64,000 nt of DNA from Sipunculus nudus (GCA_026874595.1 CM049308.1:22171867-22235866), one strand, 5' to 3'; positions 10,827 through 25,215 are shown, counted from the stretch's first letter. Numbers and translations: made by a program. Notes: generated from the letters alone by a model not told the origin.

Positions 10827-12290
10827 GGTTGGGGCCAGGTACATGTGACAGTACCTAGGTACAGGTACAGGTACTTAAAAAATGGCCAGGTACAGGTACA
10901 GGTACAACATTTTTGGAAAGTACCTAGGTACAGGTACAGGTACATTTAAAAGATATACGAACTAATGATAATTGCATTAAATTCATCTAGATATGCAATA
11001 ATAAGTTATAATATAATGGCAGAATATATAAAAGTATTAAATGATATCACTTCCTATGTCATCAGGAAAAATAAAGGCCTGGCAAATGTAAAGGATTGCC
11101 TTTAGTAAATGTGATAAATGAACGAAGCTGTTAAAGTTTACAAAGTTATTAATACAGAAAAATAAAACTTTCATAAAATGTCTATATTTCAAATCAAGTT
11201 TTGAGCTTCGGAGTAATGATTTAAAGTCAAAATTTCAGGGAGCACCACACTTAAGTAAAAAGGCTAAATAGCTTGACTGAAAGGGAAAATCTTACAATCA
11301 ATTTTATGGATTTACTTCATGGCAATAATACATACAAATTTACAAGTAAGAATACTTATGTTCATGGCAGAAAGGCACACTGAGGATGTTTGCAGCACCT
11401 GTATGTAATGCGTTAGCTGGGACTTTTTTCTGTTAAATGGGAAGTTCTGCTTTTGTTTGGCTTATGTTAAGAGTTCAGTGATGTAATATGTATTTTCTTT
11501 ACTTCTACATTTATCCTATACCAATGTTCTTTATACATACTAGACAACAGGTATCTGCATAGGGCATAAAAGCAACACTGTCCATATTCTTTGCTCTGTA
11601 CCCTTTATATCTGATAAAACCACAATTAACTTCCTGTGTAGAGGCTGGAGGTAGCTGGGCCAGCATGCTACTAGCCCAAGTCCACTCAAGTTCAAAGGCT
11701 GCAGGGTTGAAAGCTTAGTAATTACCCCTGCCTGGTTTAGGTAACAGCCATGACAGGGATGACATCTCAGTACCTTGACCAAACCAGATGTCCATATCCA
11801 GTATCATACCTGTAATTCATAGAACTATGAATTGTGTACCTAGATACAGATACATACATACTAGCCAACTTTAGACATGGGGCATGTAGGCATCCCCTTG
11901 TATCTATCCTTTGTTGGTTGCTGTATACTTGTGCTGATAATATTATGCTGCAATGAACTTCCTGTTTAGAGGCTGGAGGTTGACCAGCTTGCTAGCCAGG
12001 TAGCTAGCTACAAAGGCAGCAGGGATGAATGCTTTTACATCTGCCTAAGATAGGGAACTGCCCTGAAAGGGGTGAAAGCTTTGTACATGCAATTGATCCA
12101 ACCAGGTGTCCATTTCAAGTACCAGGGTCAAATTTGTACCTGCAGTACCTTATACCAGGTACAGGTACTTTAGTTCCAGCTACAGGTACAGGTACAAGGT
12201 ACTTCCTGCTCAAGACAGCCAGGTACAGGTACAGGTACTCTGAATTGTATACTGAGGTACAGGTACAGGTACAAGTACCTGGCCCCAACC
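10827..12290. mobile_element. Candidate 1.46 kb element with 16-bp inverted ends and AGGTAC blocks
   Basis: The left boundary is GGTTGGGGCCAGGTAC (10827-10842) and the right boundary is its exact reverse complement, GTACCTGGCCCCAACC (12275-12290). Just inside each end lie 18-bp (AGGTAC)3 blocks: 10857-10874, 10888-10905 and 10926-10943 on the left; 12221-12238 and 12255-12272 on the right, with partial blocks at 12160-12200. The blocks run in the same orientation on both sides although the end boxes are inverted. Two diverged direct copies of a 160-170 bp segment lie inside (about 11630-11800 and 11955-12120). No transposase frame was found, and I saw no clear target-site duplication. The frames reading Arg-Tyr or Gln-Val repeats come from the hexamer. 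Confidence 0.55.
11630..12120 (+). repeat. Diverged internal direct repeat pair
   Basis: The segment starting CTTCCTGTGTAGAGGCTGGA (from about 11631) recurs starting CTTCCTGTTTAGAGGCTGGA (from about 11958). Both continue through CTGCAGGGTTGA/GCAGCAGGGATGA and end at CCAAACCAGATGTCCAT/CCAACCAGGTGTCCAT. The copies differ at many positions and by small indels. They lie inside the 10827-12290 interval. Confidence 0.6.
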
Positions 12291-13929
12291 CTGCTAATAA
12301 CTGCATAAATTTGGTAAGGTCAGTAAAATGAAGGTACAGACATTTGATATTTGACTTCCAGTACCCTTCCCTAAAGTTTAATTTCTGCAAGTTGTCATGA
12401 AATTAAAAAAATATTTGATGAAAGTAGCTCAATTCCTAAAATTCATAAAAGTTTGGGAATTTCAATATTTTTAACTACACAGCAGATATCTGTTATATCT
12501 GTTTTGTATATTTTGATTTTTTTCACAAAAATTTCATATTTACAACTTTTTTAGTACAGTTGGAGACAAGCCAACCTTGTTCTATTTGATACTTTAATAA
12601 AACTCTGCAAATATCATTATCTCATATATTATGGTATTTGCATTTATGGTGAATAAATTATTATGTCATAATCATCAGGGAACAGCCTTTTATGTGTCAT
12701 TTATTTGTTACATTAAACTACTTCACAAGGACCATAACAATGTTTTTATGGTTGAAAATGATTGTATTGCAGCTGTATTGTAATTAATCATATTATAAAT
12801 TTATAACTTCTCTCTTATCTTTTATCCTCTATCAATATAACCACTACTTGATGAAATGTAAGGATGTTTCACCAAAGGATACAGATGTTTTGTCAAATTG
12901 GGTGTGTTTGTTGGAGGGGGGGGGGGGCTGAATAACAATTAATTGTATCAACTAAGAATGTTATCCTTTTATAAGTAAAACCACTTCTCATGGTCATGTG
13001 GGCATTAGCTGTCACAGTTTATTTTTATTATTTTTTTTATGCCTAATAGTCAGGTAATACAAACAGGAAAAGAGTGGGTTTCAAGCCAGTACTTCCCTTT
13101 TGCATGGATTGCACCGGCTCTGCGCTTTGTGGTCTTGTCACATGTGTATCTGTCATTGTCACACTCAGGGGTCAACACACAATGACTAATAGTGCACAGT
13201 CACTCTTACCCTGTGTATTGTGTGTACTTAAATACTGAACATTAATGTGTCTTATGTTATCACATTGTTGGGTCTATTAGTAGGTATTTTCATATGTGAT
13301 AGTTGCTATTTTTAACATTACTGCAGGCTTCCAAATTTATAACATCATCTCACTTGCCCAGTGATTATTTAATGTTGAACTAGAAGTCATATTTGATATT
13401 TTTACACCAGTGACTTTCATGGTATGGTCAGATATATGTAAAATTAGGTTTATACGAGATTTACATATAAGGAAAATACCCTGTATTTCCTCAGAATTAC
13501 CTTGTTTTTCCCCAGTATATTTGAGGGCATAGAACTGAAGTAAACGTCAGTTTACCATATTAAATAAGGCTCTTTGTTTATCTACAGGATAAGCCTTTAA
13601 ATGGGATATTTTTATGAGGGAGACTAATAGTTAAGAAACTGGACTAGAGGTTTATAAATTGCACTGAAGTTCCATTGTTTACAGCCTTCAGTGCGAAACA
13701 ATTAAATATTAATAGCATCTTGGAATGGTAATGTGGGTATAGAATGTAAATTTTGCTCTCCTTGTTGTTGAGAAACATGACATCCATAGTTTAATAATAA
13801 CAACAACACTCATTATAATAAAGTTATCCTGATCCCAATTCTAAGCTTAGACTGTGGTCGTCACAAGCCATGGACCAAACTTGTTAATAAGGAAACTGTT
13901 AGTAAAAACAGAGGAATGTTACAGATACC

Positions 13930-14150
13930 AAGGTCAGGGACAGCCTTGATTGTATGCTCTGATTTATCAGAGCAAATCAGCTGCAGCAGCAGAGCTCCTG
14001 AATTTGTTGGGCTGTTACAGCAGAGAGTGGGTGGAATTTGACACCGTCAGCCTCTCCAGATAAAAACCACTCACGGATAAGCAATGACAGGATCATGACA
14101 ACATGACGTAAGCTCCGTCAACAAGTGGTTGGCTTAGCAACACTAATGCC
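13930..14150. other. High-complexity intronic segment with palindrome; possible regulatory element
   Basis: GC-richer and less repetitive than its surroundings. It contains a palindrome TGCTCTGATTTATCAGAGCA (13955-13974; 9-bp arms, 2-base centre) and a run of CAGCAGCAGAGCTCC. It is non-coding in all frames. An enhancer role is a guess from composition only. Confidence 0.2.
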
Positions 14151-17100
14151 ACTGGTGGCCAAGTACAGAGCACATTGATTAGGAAAGCATATTTTATATG
14201 ACAAAGAAAATAAGCTACTCAAGATTGCTGACACAATAACAGTGACAAGAATAATCCAGGCTTCAGCTATTTTATTGTATTTATGCCAGGTTACTTTGCC
14301 ATAATATACTGCTAGTTAATGGCTGTTGCCATTGTTGAGTTTGCAATTTAAATGCAGGACTCAATATATAGCTGCTCTGAGTAAATGTCTTGATACCAGA
14401 TAGCCTGTAATATAAGTCTATTTATAGCTTGACACTTTGCAGTGACAAAAGAATACATGATCACTTTTTGCTGCAGTTGGAATAGATCAATACTCATTGA
14501 AAAATTGAAATAATTTACAAATTAAAATTCACACTCATGACAGTTTGATGGTTAGTCTTGCCTTGAAAGTAACAGCTCCATTACTGTACCTTAACTGTAC
14601 ATACTGATATGTGATTATAATTAAGGATATATCATGATTAATTACTTGTTGAAATATGATATAAGGTGAACCTTTTTTATTAGACCACACGTCTATAGCG
14701 TCTCATTATGCTCTATATATTACCGACATACTTCAGTTACCATATATCACACAAGGAAGTGTCTCTTTTATCATATATACATGTCAATAACGTAGCTAAA
14801 CTGGTCATATGGGCCAGCGTTTAAGTTGCTTATCTTAAATCAAGCTTTGTTGGTTGTAAACAAGTTAAAAAATGGCATTGGCAGTATACTCACTACATAC
14901 AAGCTGTCTCATTTTGAGTCTGAATAAGATTTTAACAGTATTTGAGCTCATTACCCATTTAATATATTTATAACCCTTTCTTTTGTTTGAGCAAACTTTG
15001 GAGATTGATAACTAATCTGTTCAGACAAATATTTACATTCGCTAATCAAGAACATGACATAAAAAATATACACAATACCGCAGCTCTCCACTAACTCCCT
15101 TGAGGTTTAACAATTCCTTTGATGTCACAAGCACTGAGTCACACAAACACAGGTTTAGGTCTTTGATTCAGTGTACAAGTGCAGAATGATACAAAACCTC
15201 AAAGATTTGTCATGTTTCATAACATTTGTGAAAGGCATAAAGCCTGTTTAGATGATGGATAGTTTCCTTTAGTAAATCAGCACTTGGAAATGACAAAAAA
15301 ATATATTTCTATTGACAAAAAATGTGATCACAGCTTCATCCTGTGTTATTTGGATAAAATATATCAGTACAAAAGTAAATCATATACAAATTACTTCATT
15401 TGAACGAATTTATACCTCACTTTATGAAATAGACTTCAGTCACATTTATTAAAAACAAATTTGGTATATTTTCAGTTTGAATAACATTGTTCGTGGCTCT
15501 GTTTCAGCCTTTACAACTTGTACAAGATCATAATAAACTGATCATTGTTTGTACCTAGTACTTAAGTTTATAATATTACAAAGTACTCAGCTTTCTGAAC
15601 ACTACTATTTTCTTCATGTCATATCAGGGCCAATGCATCTAATATAACCTTAAGCCAAAAATTAAAGTTCAACCAAAATAGCTAGGGAAAATGTCAAGTG
15701 GCTAAATTATTGGAACCTTAAGTTAATACATGTGCCCACTTTCAATGTATAACAGTGTAACTAACCATAATTATTGCAAAAATTGGAGAAAGTGGTTGAC
15801 TGGAAGAATTACTACTTTGTTGTCACATGAATTTCACTTGAAACAACAGTGTCATTTGATCAAGAAATAGATATTTAATATTTCAGTAATACATTTATGA
15901 AACATAAACACATAAGTAATGTGATCATGATGCATTACTTATTACATATAATAACACTGTGACTGAAAAGAAACACAAATGTAGCTAAAATAAAATTTTT
16001 GTGGCTAAAATTATGACTAAAACCATTTTTTGGGGGAACAGGTCCTGCATATTTGATCCAATATCACCTGTCAACTGTCTCAGACAATGTGGCACACATT
16101 AGATGTGATGGTATTTAATCCTGTTTGATCCCTGATGGAAACGAGTAATGAATGACATTTTCACACCTGTAGGTCTTACCTTGAATTGTATCTTAATTGT
16201 CATTCCTGGGGGATGTTCAGTTGTGAGAAGGGTTTCAAATTTCAGGACAGGTTTTCAGTTACTTTCCCTTTTCAGAAAGGAGGATGAAGGTGGCTCATTC
16301 ACATATGGTGAGAACTGATTTATGGGTTCAGCAGAACCAGGTGGGGTAAGGGGTTATGGAAAGTTATATAATAAATGTCAGATACCTTGCATCCTGTAGG
16401 CTTAGATGGGTCAGGGTAGATTTAATCCTGAAACAAAGAGACTGAGGGCATGTTGGAATCTTAGGCCATTGATGACAGGGGAAGGGCTTTTTAATTCTAT
16501 ACACAGGGGGCAGGGGGGCGGATACACTTGGGGACAGCTTTAGCTGGGCTGAGGGTCTTTGTGCAGTTTGAATTTTGCCAAGTTTTGGCGGGAATAAAAC
16601 ACAATGGCTGGTAGGGTTTGCGTGTTGTATACCTTTGTTCAATTGCAGAATGCGTCAATGTTGAAGCAGGTGCCCTGCCACCTGGTGATCTTTCCTCTCT
16701 GATTACTTGTGTATTGTAGGATTTGCACTTTTCCATCTCCCCCCAAATAGTTTACTTAGCAATCTGCGCAAGGGGTTACAATAACTCTAACCCTTTCCCC
16801 CTCTACTGGCATGTCACTTTTGATAAAAAGGAAAGCTGTCTATAAACTATATAAAGAATCCTTGGCAAGTACAGCTGTGGTACCTTATTAACAAGTGCAA
16901 GACCATCACCTTTTTTTCTGCAGAAAGCATGTAGGTGTAATTTGTGTGGAATGTTCACTGCAGTGGTGTGTAATTGAATGTACACAGAAATGCAGAAATG
17001 CAAAGGTAATCTGATAAAAATGTATCTATAGTTACTTTTGGTAGCTGCTGTCAGCCAGGTGTCCTGGAATATCCACTACCCTCAGCCAGAGAAAAAAAAC

Positions 17101-18444
17101 ATATATATCTCTCGTTTTTATTAATACATTAAACTTTCCCTTGAAATCATTCTTTATCCTTGCATTCACAGATTGCATTAAAAATTGCAGTGTTATTTTT
17201 CTGTTTACTGTACTTTATATAATATATATTCTTATATTTTATGGGGGATTTGATTTAAGCACATTGTATTTCAACATGAGCGAAAGTTGGGTGCCAGTCC
17301 ATGGCTTGGTTGGTTAGTGAATGTGAGGAGGCATAGGTATTAGGTAGTCCAGGTTTTTCAGTTTTATAACAAAGAGACAGATCAACAAGTGCAAGTCTAG
17401 ACAACAGACTTGTAAACATATCACAATACGATCTTGGTTTTTATCGTTGGCCCATTTCCCATGTTCACATGGCTGGTTCCATTTCATTTTGCATGCAGTT
17501 GTACTAAAGCTTTAATGTTTGAGGCGATAATAGAATAATGCAATAGATTACAGAATTTATGGCTCAAATTAATATTGCCATAATGTAGTTCGCTGAGTAA
17601 GGGTGGCTTAGCTTGAATAGGATGGATTACTGTATATGAAGTGTTCACAATAGATGTATTATGATATTAAATTAATTATACTAACACCAGTGAATGCCTG
17701 AAACCTTGTATCAACAAATATGTTTCTGCATGAACTGATATTCGACTTGTGTTAGGTAAATATTATATAATATTCATTATAATTGAATGTTTCATTGATT
17801 TTGGCTCTTATTGACTGAACTTCATACCACTAATCAGATTGGAGCCAGCAGAATATGCAGTTGTTCCCATACTAAACATGTTTCTCATGTGACACATTTC
17901 ATACAGTAGCTTTGACCCTGGGTATATCCAATGCTGTTAAAACACACAGGTTACAGAGATTCAAGTATAACCCTATGCATGTTTGAAATTACATGCCCAT
18001 CAGTTCCCATTTTACATTTTTTTAATGTATTTTTTTCATGGCCTTGTAATTGTGAATATTGACTCTTTAGAACATAGAGGTAAGGAAACTGGTCTAAACT
18101 GGCACTCTGCACAATAGTGCACATTGCATACTTAATCTGTGCAATACAAACTGATCAGCCCATGTATACAGACCCACAGCAAAATCAAATGGGATCAACC
18201 CTGGCTTATAAATGGCTTACAAGTTTTGTGGCAATTATTAGTTTATTCTTTGGCTTGATCCTGCTAATTCATAATAAGCAAACAAACAACAAGCAACAGA
18301 CATGGGAAAAAACATAACCTCCTTGGCAGATGTAATAACATGGATGATGGGAGGCGATCAGGACTAGAGAGACACAAATATAACCGTGTGGGTGACAAAG
18401 CAAGCAAAGGTTTCATATCTTCTGAGAGACTGATCAATGTATGG

Positions 18445-18870
18445 TTTTCATAGACCTGTGAATCGTAAGGGTCCCTAGAATCGATTCAGTTATCGTTTTT
18501 TTACCTTGATTTTAATTTTGATTCATTTCTCACTCAAGTAATAAATTTCAGACTTTTTAAACAAATAAAAGCAGTTTTACCAAAATGGATGTTTGTAAAT
18601 TTCAGCATGTAGCTCTCCCTCTTGTTTGTCACAGCTATATATGTTTCTATGTGAGTTAAGGGGTCCAACAGCAAATGTACAAAGTAGATTTTGGGCTCAT
18701 ACTTGATAAAGAGCTTTGACATTGCAAACTATACCGTCAATTTTGAGAGCTCATAGAGAATGTCGGGTTGGTACATGCAAAAAAAATAATAATTGATAAT
18801 AATCGATTACAATTTAATTGACGGATCGCAATTCAGTAGATCGATTCTCCAATGCATTGTTATACCCCTA
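18445..18870 (+). repeat. Dispersed repeat family B, copy 1 (longer)
   Basis: Begins near CCTGTGAATCGTAAGG, continues through GATTCATTTCTCACTCAAGT and AATTTCAGACTTTTTAAA, and ends GCAATTCAGTAGATCGATTC followed by CAATGCATTGTTATACCCC. The same order of words is found at 20497-20720, where the middle is about 200 bases shorter. Rich in ATCGATT words. Confidence 0.55.
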
Positions 18871-20303
18871 GGGTATAGTATTTGGTATTCATGGCCAAGG
18901 CACTGAATGAGGTAGTCAGACCTGTATGAAGCATCAGAGGATTTCTACGAGCAGACTTTAGCAGACTCCTTTACACCAGGATGTCATGCGGTACTGGTAG
19001 TAATTATTGGTGTACCAGCATGACCAAATCAAAACAGTCACTGATAATTTTACTGATTAACATGGTCAACATATGCTGGTTATTGTTGAGGCCATGTAAT
19101 AATTCAGTGTGTATAGCTGTTGCATTACATATGCATTTCATGTTTATGCAGCATATCAGTTAATCATTTTTCCTGTTCAAGAAGAATAAATTAAACAAGG
19201 AAATCATAAAAAATAGTATAAAGTGATTTATGTCGGCAGCAGCTTTTGAACCTTTTTAACTTGTGAAGCTCTAATATATTTCACATATTATTTAATATGT
19301 CAAGAACAGAGTTGTGTCATTACATTGAACACATGTATCCTGTTTTGATGAACAGATAAAATCAATTCATATCTAGGTTATGACAATTATCTAAACATTC
19401 GTGCATTTCCTTCCTCCACACAGGAGAGTTATTATCTCCTGCAGTAAAGATGACGCAGGTCATGTCTCCCTCTCTCAACCTGTCCATTGCCTTACATGTT
19501 TGAAAGATGTTGAAAGTAATCAAATTTCTATTAAAAATATATATATAGTAGGCTCTTCAGGGAGAGCTGATTGACCCGAAATAAAGCTAAATAAATGTGA
19601 CTTTAAATTCATTCAATGGAAGGCTGGAAATATTTAATGCCAGACTACCAGAATTTGCCATCAATTCTGAGGGAGTGCTGCACATTTTCATGAAATTCAA
19701 ATAGATCCAACTAAAGGATCATGTTTTTTGTCAGTGCATACAGCTGTCTGCTTAAAATGCAGGGTGCATACAACTGGTGCAGGAATTGGGTACTATTTTG
19801 GCAAGTGGGTGAAGTATACTATAGTTCAGTTTTGAAGTGATCTGGATGAAAAGCTGGCTTGTGTTCTCTGAAAACTTAGATTCTTACAAATATATGGTCC
19901 ATGTATCCACATAGAATATGGACAGTCTCCATGGAACAGCCTGCTCATTATTGGGGGCACCTATATATTATAGACAGTGAATATAAGCAGTCAGGACTGG
20001 AGTTCTATCATAATAAGAGACACCTGCCTCCTGCACATAGACAAACAGATGGATTTATCACTTTTAAGAATCTTAAGCAGTTATTTCAAGATGAGGGCTG
20101 CCTGTAGTCTCCACACAGAGGGTGTCGTTCATTAACAATGCTTGAGGGCATACACTGTATACACTAGCACCTGTATCCTCTGTAGTACATTATCATCCTG
20201 TGAATTTTCAGGTTCTGTATAGGTGCAGGTACTATAGATGAAGTGGTGCCATCCTGAGCATTTTAAAACAGGGCACAAAATTAACTTTTTTATCCACATG
20301 ATA

Positions 20304-20339
20304 TGGGGTCCAGCACCCAAAATAATTTGCTGGACCCCA
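20304..20339. other. Perfect 12-bp stem hairpin
   Basis: TGGGGTCCAGCA (20304-20315) is followed after a 12-base loop by its exact reverse complement, TGCTGGACCCCA (20328-20339). It is too short for a typical microRNA precursor and lies in sequence with further CTGGACC/CTGACCCC words, so it is probably part of a decayed repeat. Confidence 0.6.
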
Positions 20340-20496
20340 CAGAATTTCACCTGACCCCGCATGGTTGATTGTTCCAAATTTTTAATCTACTTCTCGCAGG
20401 AGAGAAAAAAAAATGATTGGCCCAGAGAAATAGGAGTGTGCTACAAGTCTATGACAGTTTGCAAAATGATTTGCAAAAAAACAAACCTTATTTTTT

Positions 20497-20720
20497 ATGC
20501 CTGTGAATTTTGAGGGCTCATAGAATTGATTTAAATATCAAATTCTTTACCTTAGATTCAATTCTCTTTTCAATTCTTATTTGAGTTGTAAATTTCAGAC
20601 CTTTTAAAATTAAAGCATGAATCGATGAATGATTCGATTCAGAGGTTGATAACTGATTACAATATAATTAAGGGCTTGCAATTCAGTGCATCAATTCTTC
20701 AATGAATTGTTACACCCCTT
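20497..20720 (+). repeat. Dispersed repeat family B, copy 2
   Basis: Matches 18445-18870 in order: CCTGTGAATTTTGAGGGCTC, CAATTCTTATTTGAGTTGTA, AATTTCAGACCTTTTAAAA, CTTGCAATTCAGTGCATCAA and GAATTGTTACACCCC. Non-coding. Confidence 0.55.
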
Positions 20721-22225
20721 TTATTTTTTACACTTTTTATCTTCTTGTATGCTTAATATACCTATTGTTTTATCACAGAAATATTTTAATTTTTGTTGTG
20801 AATTGTTTTTTTCTACAGATTTATACTTTTTTTCTTTTTATTCTAGATTTTTTATCACTTATTTTCTTTATTAAGATTTATATTCTGATTTAATTTAGAA
20901 TGGTGGCCCTGTGTATGTACTCCCAGGCATGATAAGACAGTCAGCAGTGGAGGTTTGATGTATGTGTATAGCATCGTAATGTGAGTCATGGCAGCCACAC
21001 AAGTTGCTGAGTCAGAAATATGCATGTTTTCTATCATGCATTTTACTTTTGTCATTATTCTGCATGAATCCTTTACTGTAACATAGAGGTCATTTGGTGC
21101 TACTGGCATGCTGAAAAGCATTAAAGCCATGTCTGTCTGTGTGTACAAGTGAAGAAAATTGCTTCAAAACATATACTGCTGTAAACATGTGTATGCATGT
21201 GTCAGTGAGCCAGTGATATCAGTTGGATCTAGCAGTAGCAGGTCCCCTCCCCCCCCCCCCCCCCCCCCTTTAGCAAAAAGATGGCACTGGATGAAATCTT
21301 TTAGCTGATACTTTTGTGACATCTGGCTTTTTGTGTGTATGCAAAATGGCAGCCCCCATCAGCTGTTTCGAGAAATGGGAGAAATAAACCTGTCAGGGTT
21401 AGATAAGGGTATGGGGATGTGGGGATGAGTGTCAAGGAGAGAATCTATCTGCAAAGTGAGTTAAGAGGCAAGGGTATGTTTATTGGCAAAGTTTAGAGCG
21501 GAATCTTGCTTTTTTTGGATCATGTCCAAATCCTCAAATTATAGTATAATTGGCAGTAACAATATCCAATTCTGTCACAAGGTGCCCTAGACTCTATCAC
21601 TTCACTCATCTTAACATAGTCAAATGCTTTAGAATATATTATATTACTTGCTTTAGCTTTTATTTAAAAGCATTACAAGATATGGTTTTAGTTTCCTTGT
21701 ATATATTTGCTGGAGTACATCACTCATACATGGACAGGTAATTTTTCAACATTATCTACATTGTATGAACTATATAAAAACTGATGGGGGGAGGAGGGTT
21801 GGTACCCAATGATGAAACTAGCTATGTGGTTAAAGGACCCAGTTACTGTACAGGTGGAAAGTGTCAGGTATGTCATTAGGGTGGACTACTTGTTTCAGCT
21901 CTCTACTGAATGACCATCTAGGTACCTTAACATAGAGAATACTAAATGTGTGTCAGACAGTCCGTCGATAACTCTACTTAACTATATAGCCTATAAATAT
22001 GTTAGGTAGACAGGGGCAGGGCAGCTGACTACTCTGTTACTAAGATAACATGAACGTGAGAGTTCATAAGGCAGTATAGACACTTAAGATATCCTTGGAT
22101 GAAATCTATGGATAAATTTACATGATGTGACACCTTGTGGTATTGATGGTGCCATCTAAATTCTTATTGTGGTGCTATTGCTCCTTTCACCACATAATTA
22201 CCCATTATGGACAGGGGACTTGGTT

Positions 22226-22366
22226 TCTTAAAAAATTCATGGATCCATTTGGTGATCCAGATCACCCCCAAAATTTAATCAGTTGTGCCTTTTATTATTG
22301 CTGAGCTGTCCTGAAAATTTCCTCAAAATCTGTTAATAACTTTTTGGTTAATGCTGCTAATGGACA
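22226..22366 (+). repeat. Dispersed repeat family C, copy 1
   Basis: Contains GATCCAGATCACCCCCAAAA, then TTTAATCAGTTGTGCCTT, CCTGAAAATTTCCTCAAAAT and CTGTTAATAACTTTTTGGTT. The same blocks occur at 54555-54705. This is a very widespread type of short repeat in aquatic invertebrates and may include the conserved core of a SINE family; I could not verify that. Confidence 0.65.
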
Positions 22367-24789
22367 TACCTGCCGCTGGAGGTAAAAATGTGATATCTTG
22401 AAAGTTTTTCATCTCATATTGGCTAAATTTAAGCTTGACTGATTCTGAAAATATAAATGTTAGAAAACCTGATGTCAACATTTCTGCAGGATTAGATGTT
22501 ATGGGGATTATAATTTGTTCTTATGTTTTGGATGAAAAATCCACGGACATTTCTCAGGAGCCTGTTGCCTTTAGATACCTCTAGATCAAATGTCAGCCTT
22601 GTGACTTAATTAAAATCCAGGGCTCAGTGATGACAGTGACAGGAAATTATCAGGTGTTTAGTGTTGAATTTCATTACACATGAAGTTATGTCATGAACAT
22701 AATGAGGCTTTTTCTTTTCTGTATGAACTAATAAGCGCATGGAAACACAGCTTTATTGACACTTCATTTAAAATCTGCATTTCAAATAGGAATAATGATG
22801 CAAAGTGCACTATTGTGATTGATTGAATTCCAGTATATTTATATATACTATTATCCATACTCAGCTTTGTAGTAAACAAACAGTTGATGCTTATATTAAT
22901 GCCACATGTAAGACAGACAAAAAGTACAACACAGATTTTTTTTTACAGTCCTGAGTGTTTGATACCACAGACAGAAAAACAGACAAGACCGTGACTTCCA
23001 TTAAATGTGTTCACTGTAATTGTTTACCAACTTGTTTCTTACAAATTCTCAATGTGGAAAATTTTTCCAAAATGCAGCACTGGAAAGCTTGTAGCCATTT
23101 TGGTCTAAAGGTTTTAATACTGAGAGACATTGAATTTGTTTATTGATATGTGATGAAGTACCTGGTGTTCGTGGCCAAATCTGGTTAAATTACCGCTCCA
23201 GCCGGGATTGTTTGTGCCCCCTCCCCATTTGTCAGAGTAAACACACAAGGTTGAATCGTGACCAGTATGTTTACACAGGGTGCCACTTGTGCGTAGCCTG
23301 GGGCAAATACATCGGAAATATGAAAAGTCTTGGGTTTAACTGACCGCAGTCTGTGGTTGTTGAATTAAGTGGATGAAATGGGAGAAATCTTTAATGCTCA
23401 CTGTAGTCACCACATGTACCTGATATGCCTATTATGGTAGCTCAGACTGGCTGGTTTTCATAATGTGTCATAATTCTCTGAATTGCTGTGATGATTTTGC
23501 ACTTATGGCGGACTCAGTCTGATTAGCTACACCCTGGAATTGGGATAATGATGATTATCACAATATCTGTCAAGTTCTATATATTATGATATCACAATAT
23601 ACATTTTTGTCCATGGTTTTGGTTTGGATGAATACTTCCAGAAAATGAATGCATCACTGTCTCTGTTTAGAATAACAAAATTTTCATCTAAAGAATATCA
23701 TGTTTCAGCTGAAGGCACTTGAGTACTTGTGAATATGGAACCACACAAATAATGACCTTGGGTGAGTCAGACAGTTGGTCTAATTAGACACGTGGTCTTT
23801 CAGACAGGTTCCACTGTATAAACACTGAAGTTTAGGCATGTTGTGTGGGCTGATAGTAATATGTTATTTTTGAATTGAGATATTTGGCATTAGGTATGAT
23901 GGTGTTATGTCAGGTATGAAACCATTTGTTCAAAAGATAACCAGAAATGCTCCACTTTGCCGTCATCTGTTGACTCTGTTACCATTGCTTGCTTAAGTAT
24001 CATCAATATCCAGTAAATAAATTGTATGCTAAATGAAACTGCGGGTTTACCAAGCATCTGATATATTTACATAGATAATATAGTAAAAGGTAATACAGGT
24101 GAATTGCAATAATTTGCTTTGTTTTGTACTAAATATTTGTACAAATTTCACAGTGTTTGATGTGTTCATATTAATTTACTGCACCTGTTAACGTTGGATC
24201 AATCCATTAGTATGGATTGTTAATCATATTTTTTCTAACTGTTTAATTGTATTATGCTTTTGATGATAATGGATTTTATCATGCCCCGTGTAGAATTCGA
24301 ATTAATACAGCAGGAGTTATTTCAAGGTAATTATATTAATTTAGGAGAAAGACTATCTGTGGATCAATTGCAGCTCTAAACGTTATGAATTATGAGTCAT
24401 GGTAGGTATTGATGAACACTTGTGTCGATACAGTGCAAATTAAGGATACAAATATCTGATAATTAATGACACAAGCTTCAGCACTGCTTGAATTAATAAT
24501 ACATGCTGTTGCTGCTTATGGTCAGCATGCATTGCTGGCTGGAGCAGCGCTGTCAATCACAGCATCCAGCAGCCCTAGATGCAGCAGATGCTCATAACCA
24601 GGTAAGGCCACAACAGAAACACAAACTGTTCTACATAGTATGGGAATTAAAAAGTGAGGTGGCAATGTGAAACAAAATATGTGAAATTTTCCCGTTTTGC
24701 AGGATTCAAAATGTACTACTTGAACTCATTATTGAGAATAATTGACTGATCATCTGGGTGGATGAGGCTTCTTATTCACCATGGTCTCC

Positions 24790-25215
24790 AGTGTTCGAAA
24801 TACTGGGTGCCTAGGTGCACAGATGCACCAAAAAACAGTTTTGTGCACCCACTGTATCACTAAAGAGTGCACTGAGGCTGGTAACTAGGACAGATCTGCA
24901 GGACCGTTAGGCACAGGCACATTTGACAGTCCAGATGACCAAACAAGGACATATACACTAAAACATGATGTCACACTAGACACTACAAGTATATAGATCC
25001 AGTGATCAGAGCTTTTCTTTAGATGGATATTATTCTAGGTTCCATTCTGACCAGGTTTACTGTTAACCCTTAGCTTATTTTTTACTGCATTGAAATGTGT
25101 GTATAAATTATAAAATAGCTGTGATAAAAATTACTGTAATGACATTAATGTATTTGTGCACCTTGAAATTACTTTGTGCATCCAGTTGTATAGGCTGTGG
25201 TGCACAGGTGCACCT
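24790..25215 (+). repeat. Degenerate GTGCACC-rich repeat segment
   Basis: The word GTGCACC and variants (GGTGCACAGATGCACC, TTTTGTGCACCC, GTGCACCTTGAAATTAC, GGTGCACAGGTGCACCTTA) recur across about 420 bases. They suggest a decayed tandem or coding-derived repeat. No intact frame remains. Confidence 0.4.

Noticed and set aside
10758-10949. Frame with Arg-Tyr and Gln-Val repeats (also at 12029-12390, both strands)
   Set aside because: Produced by the AGGTAC hexamer blocks; no domain, and no start or splice support.
20304-20339. MicroRNA precursor
   Set aside because: The stem is only 12 bp and the flanks do not extend pairing; it lies in repeat-like sequence.
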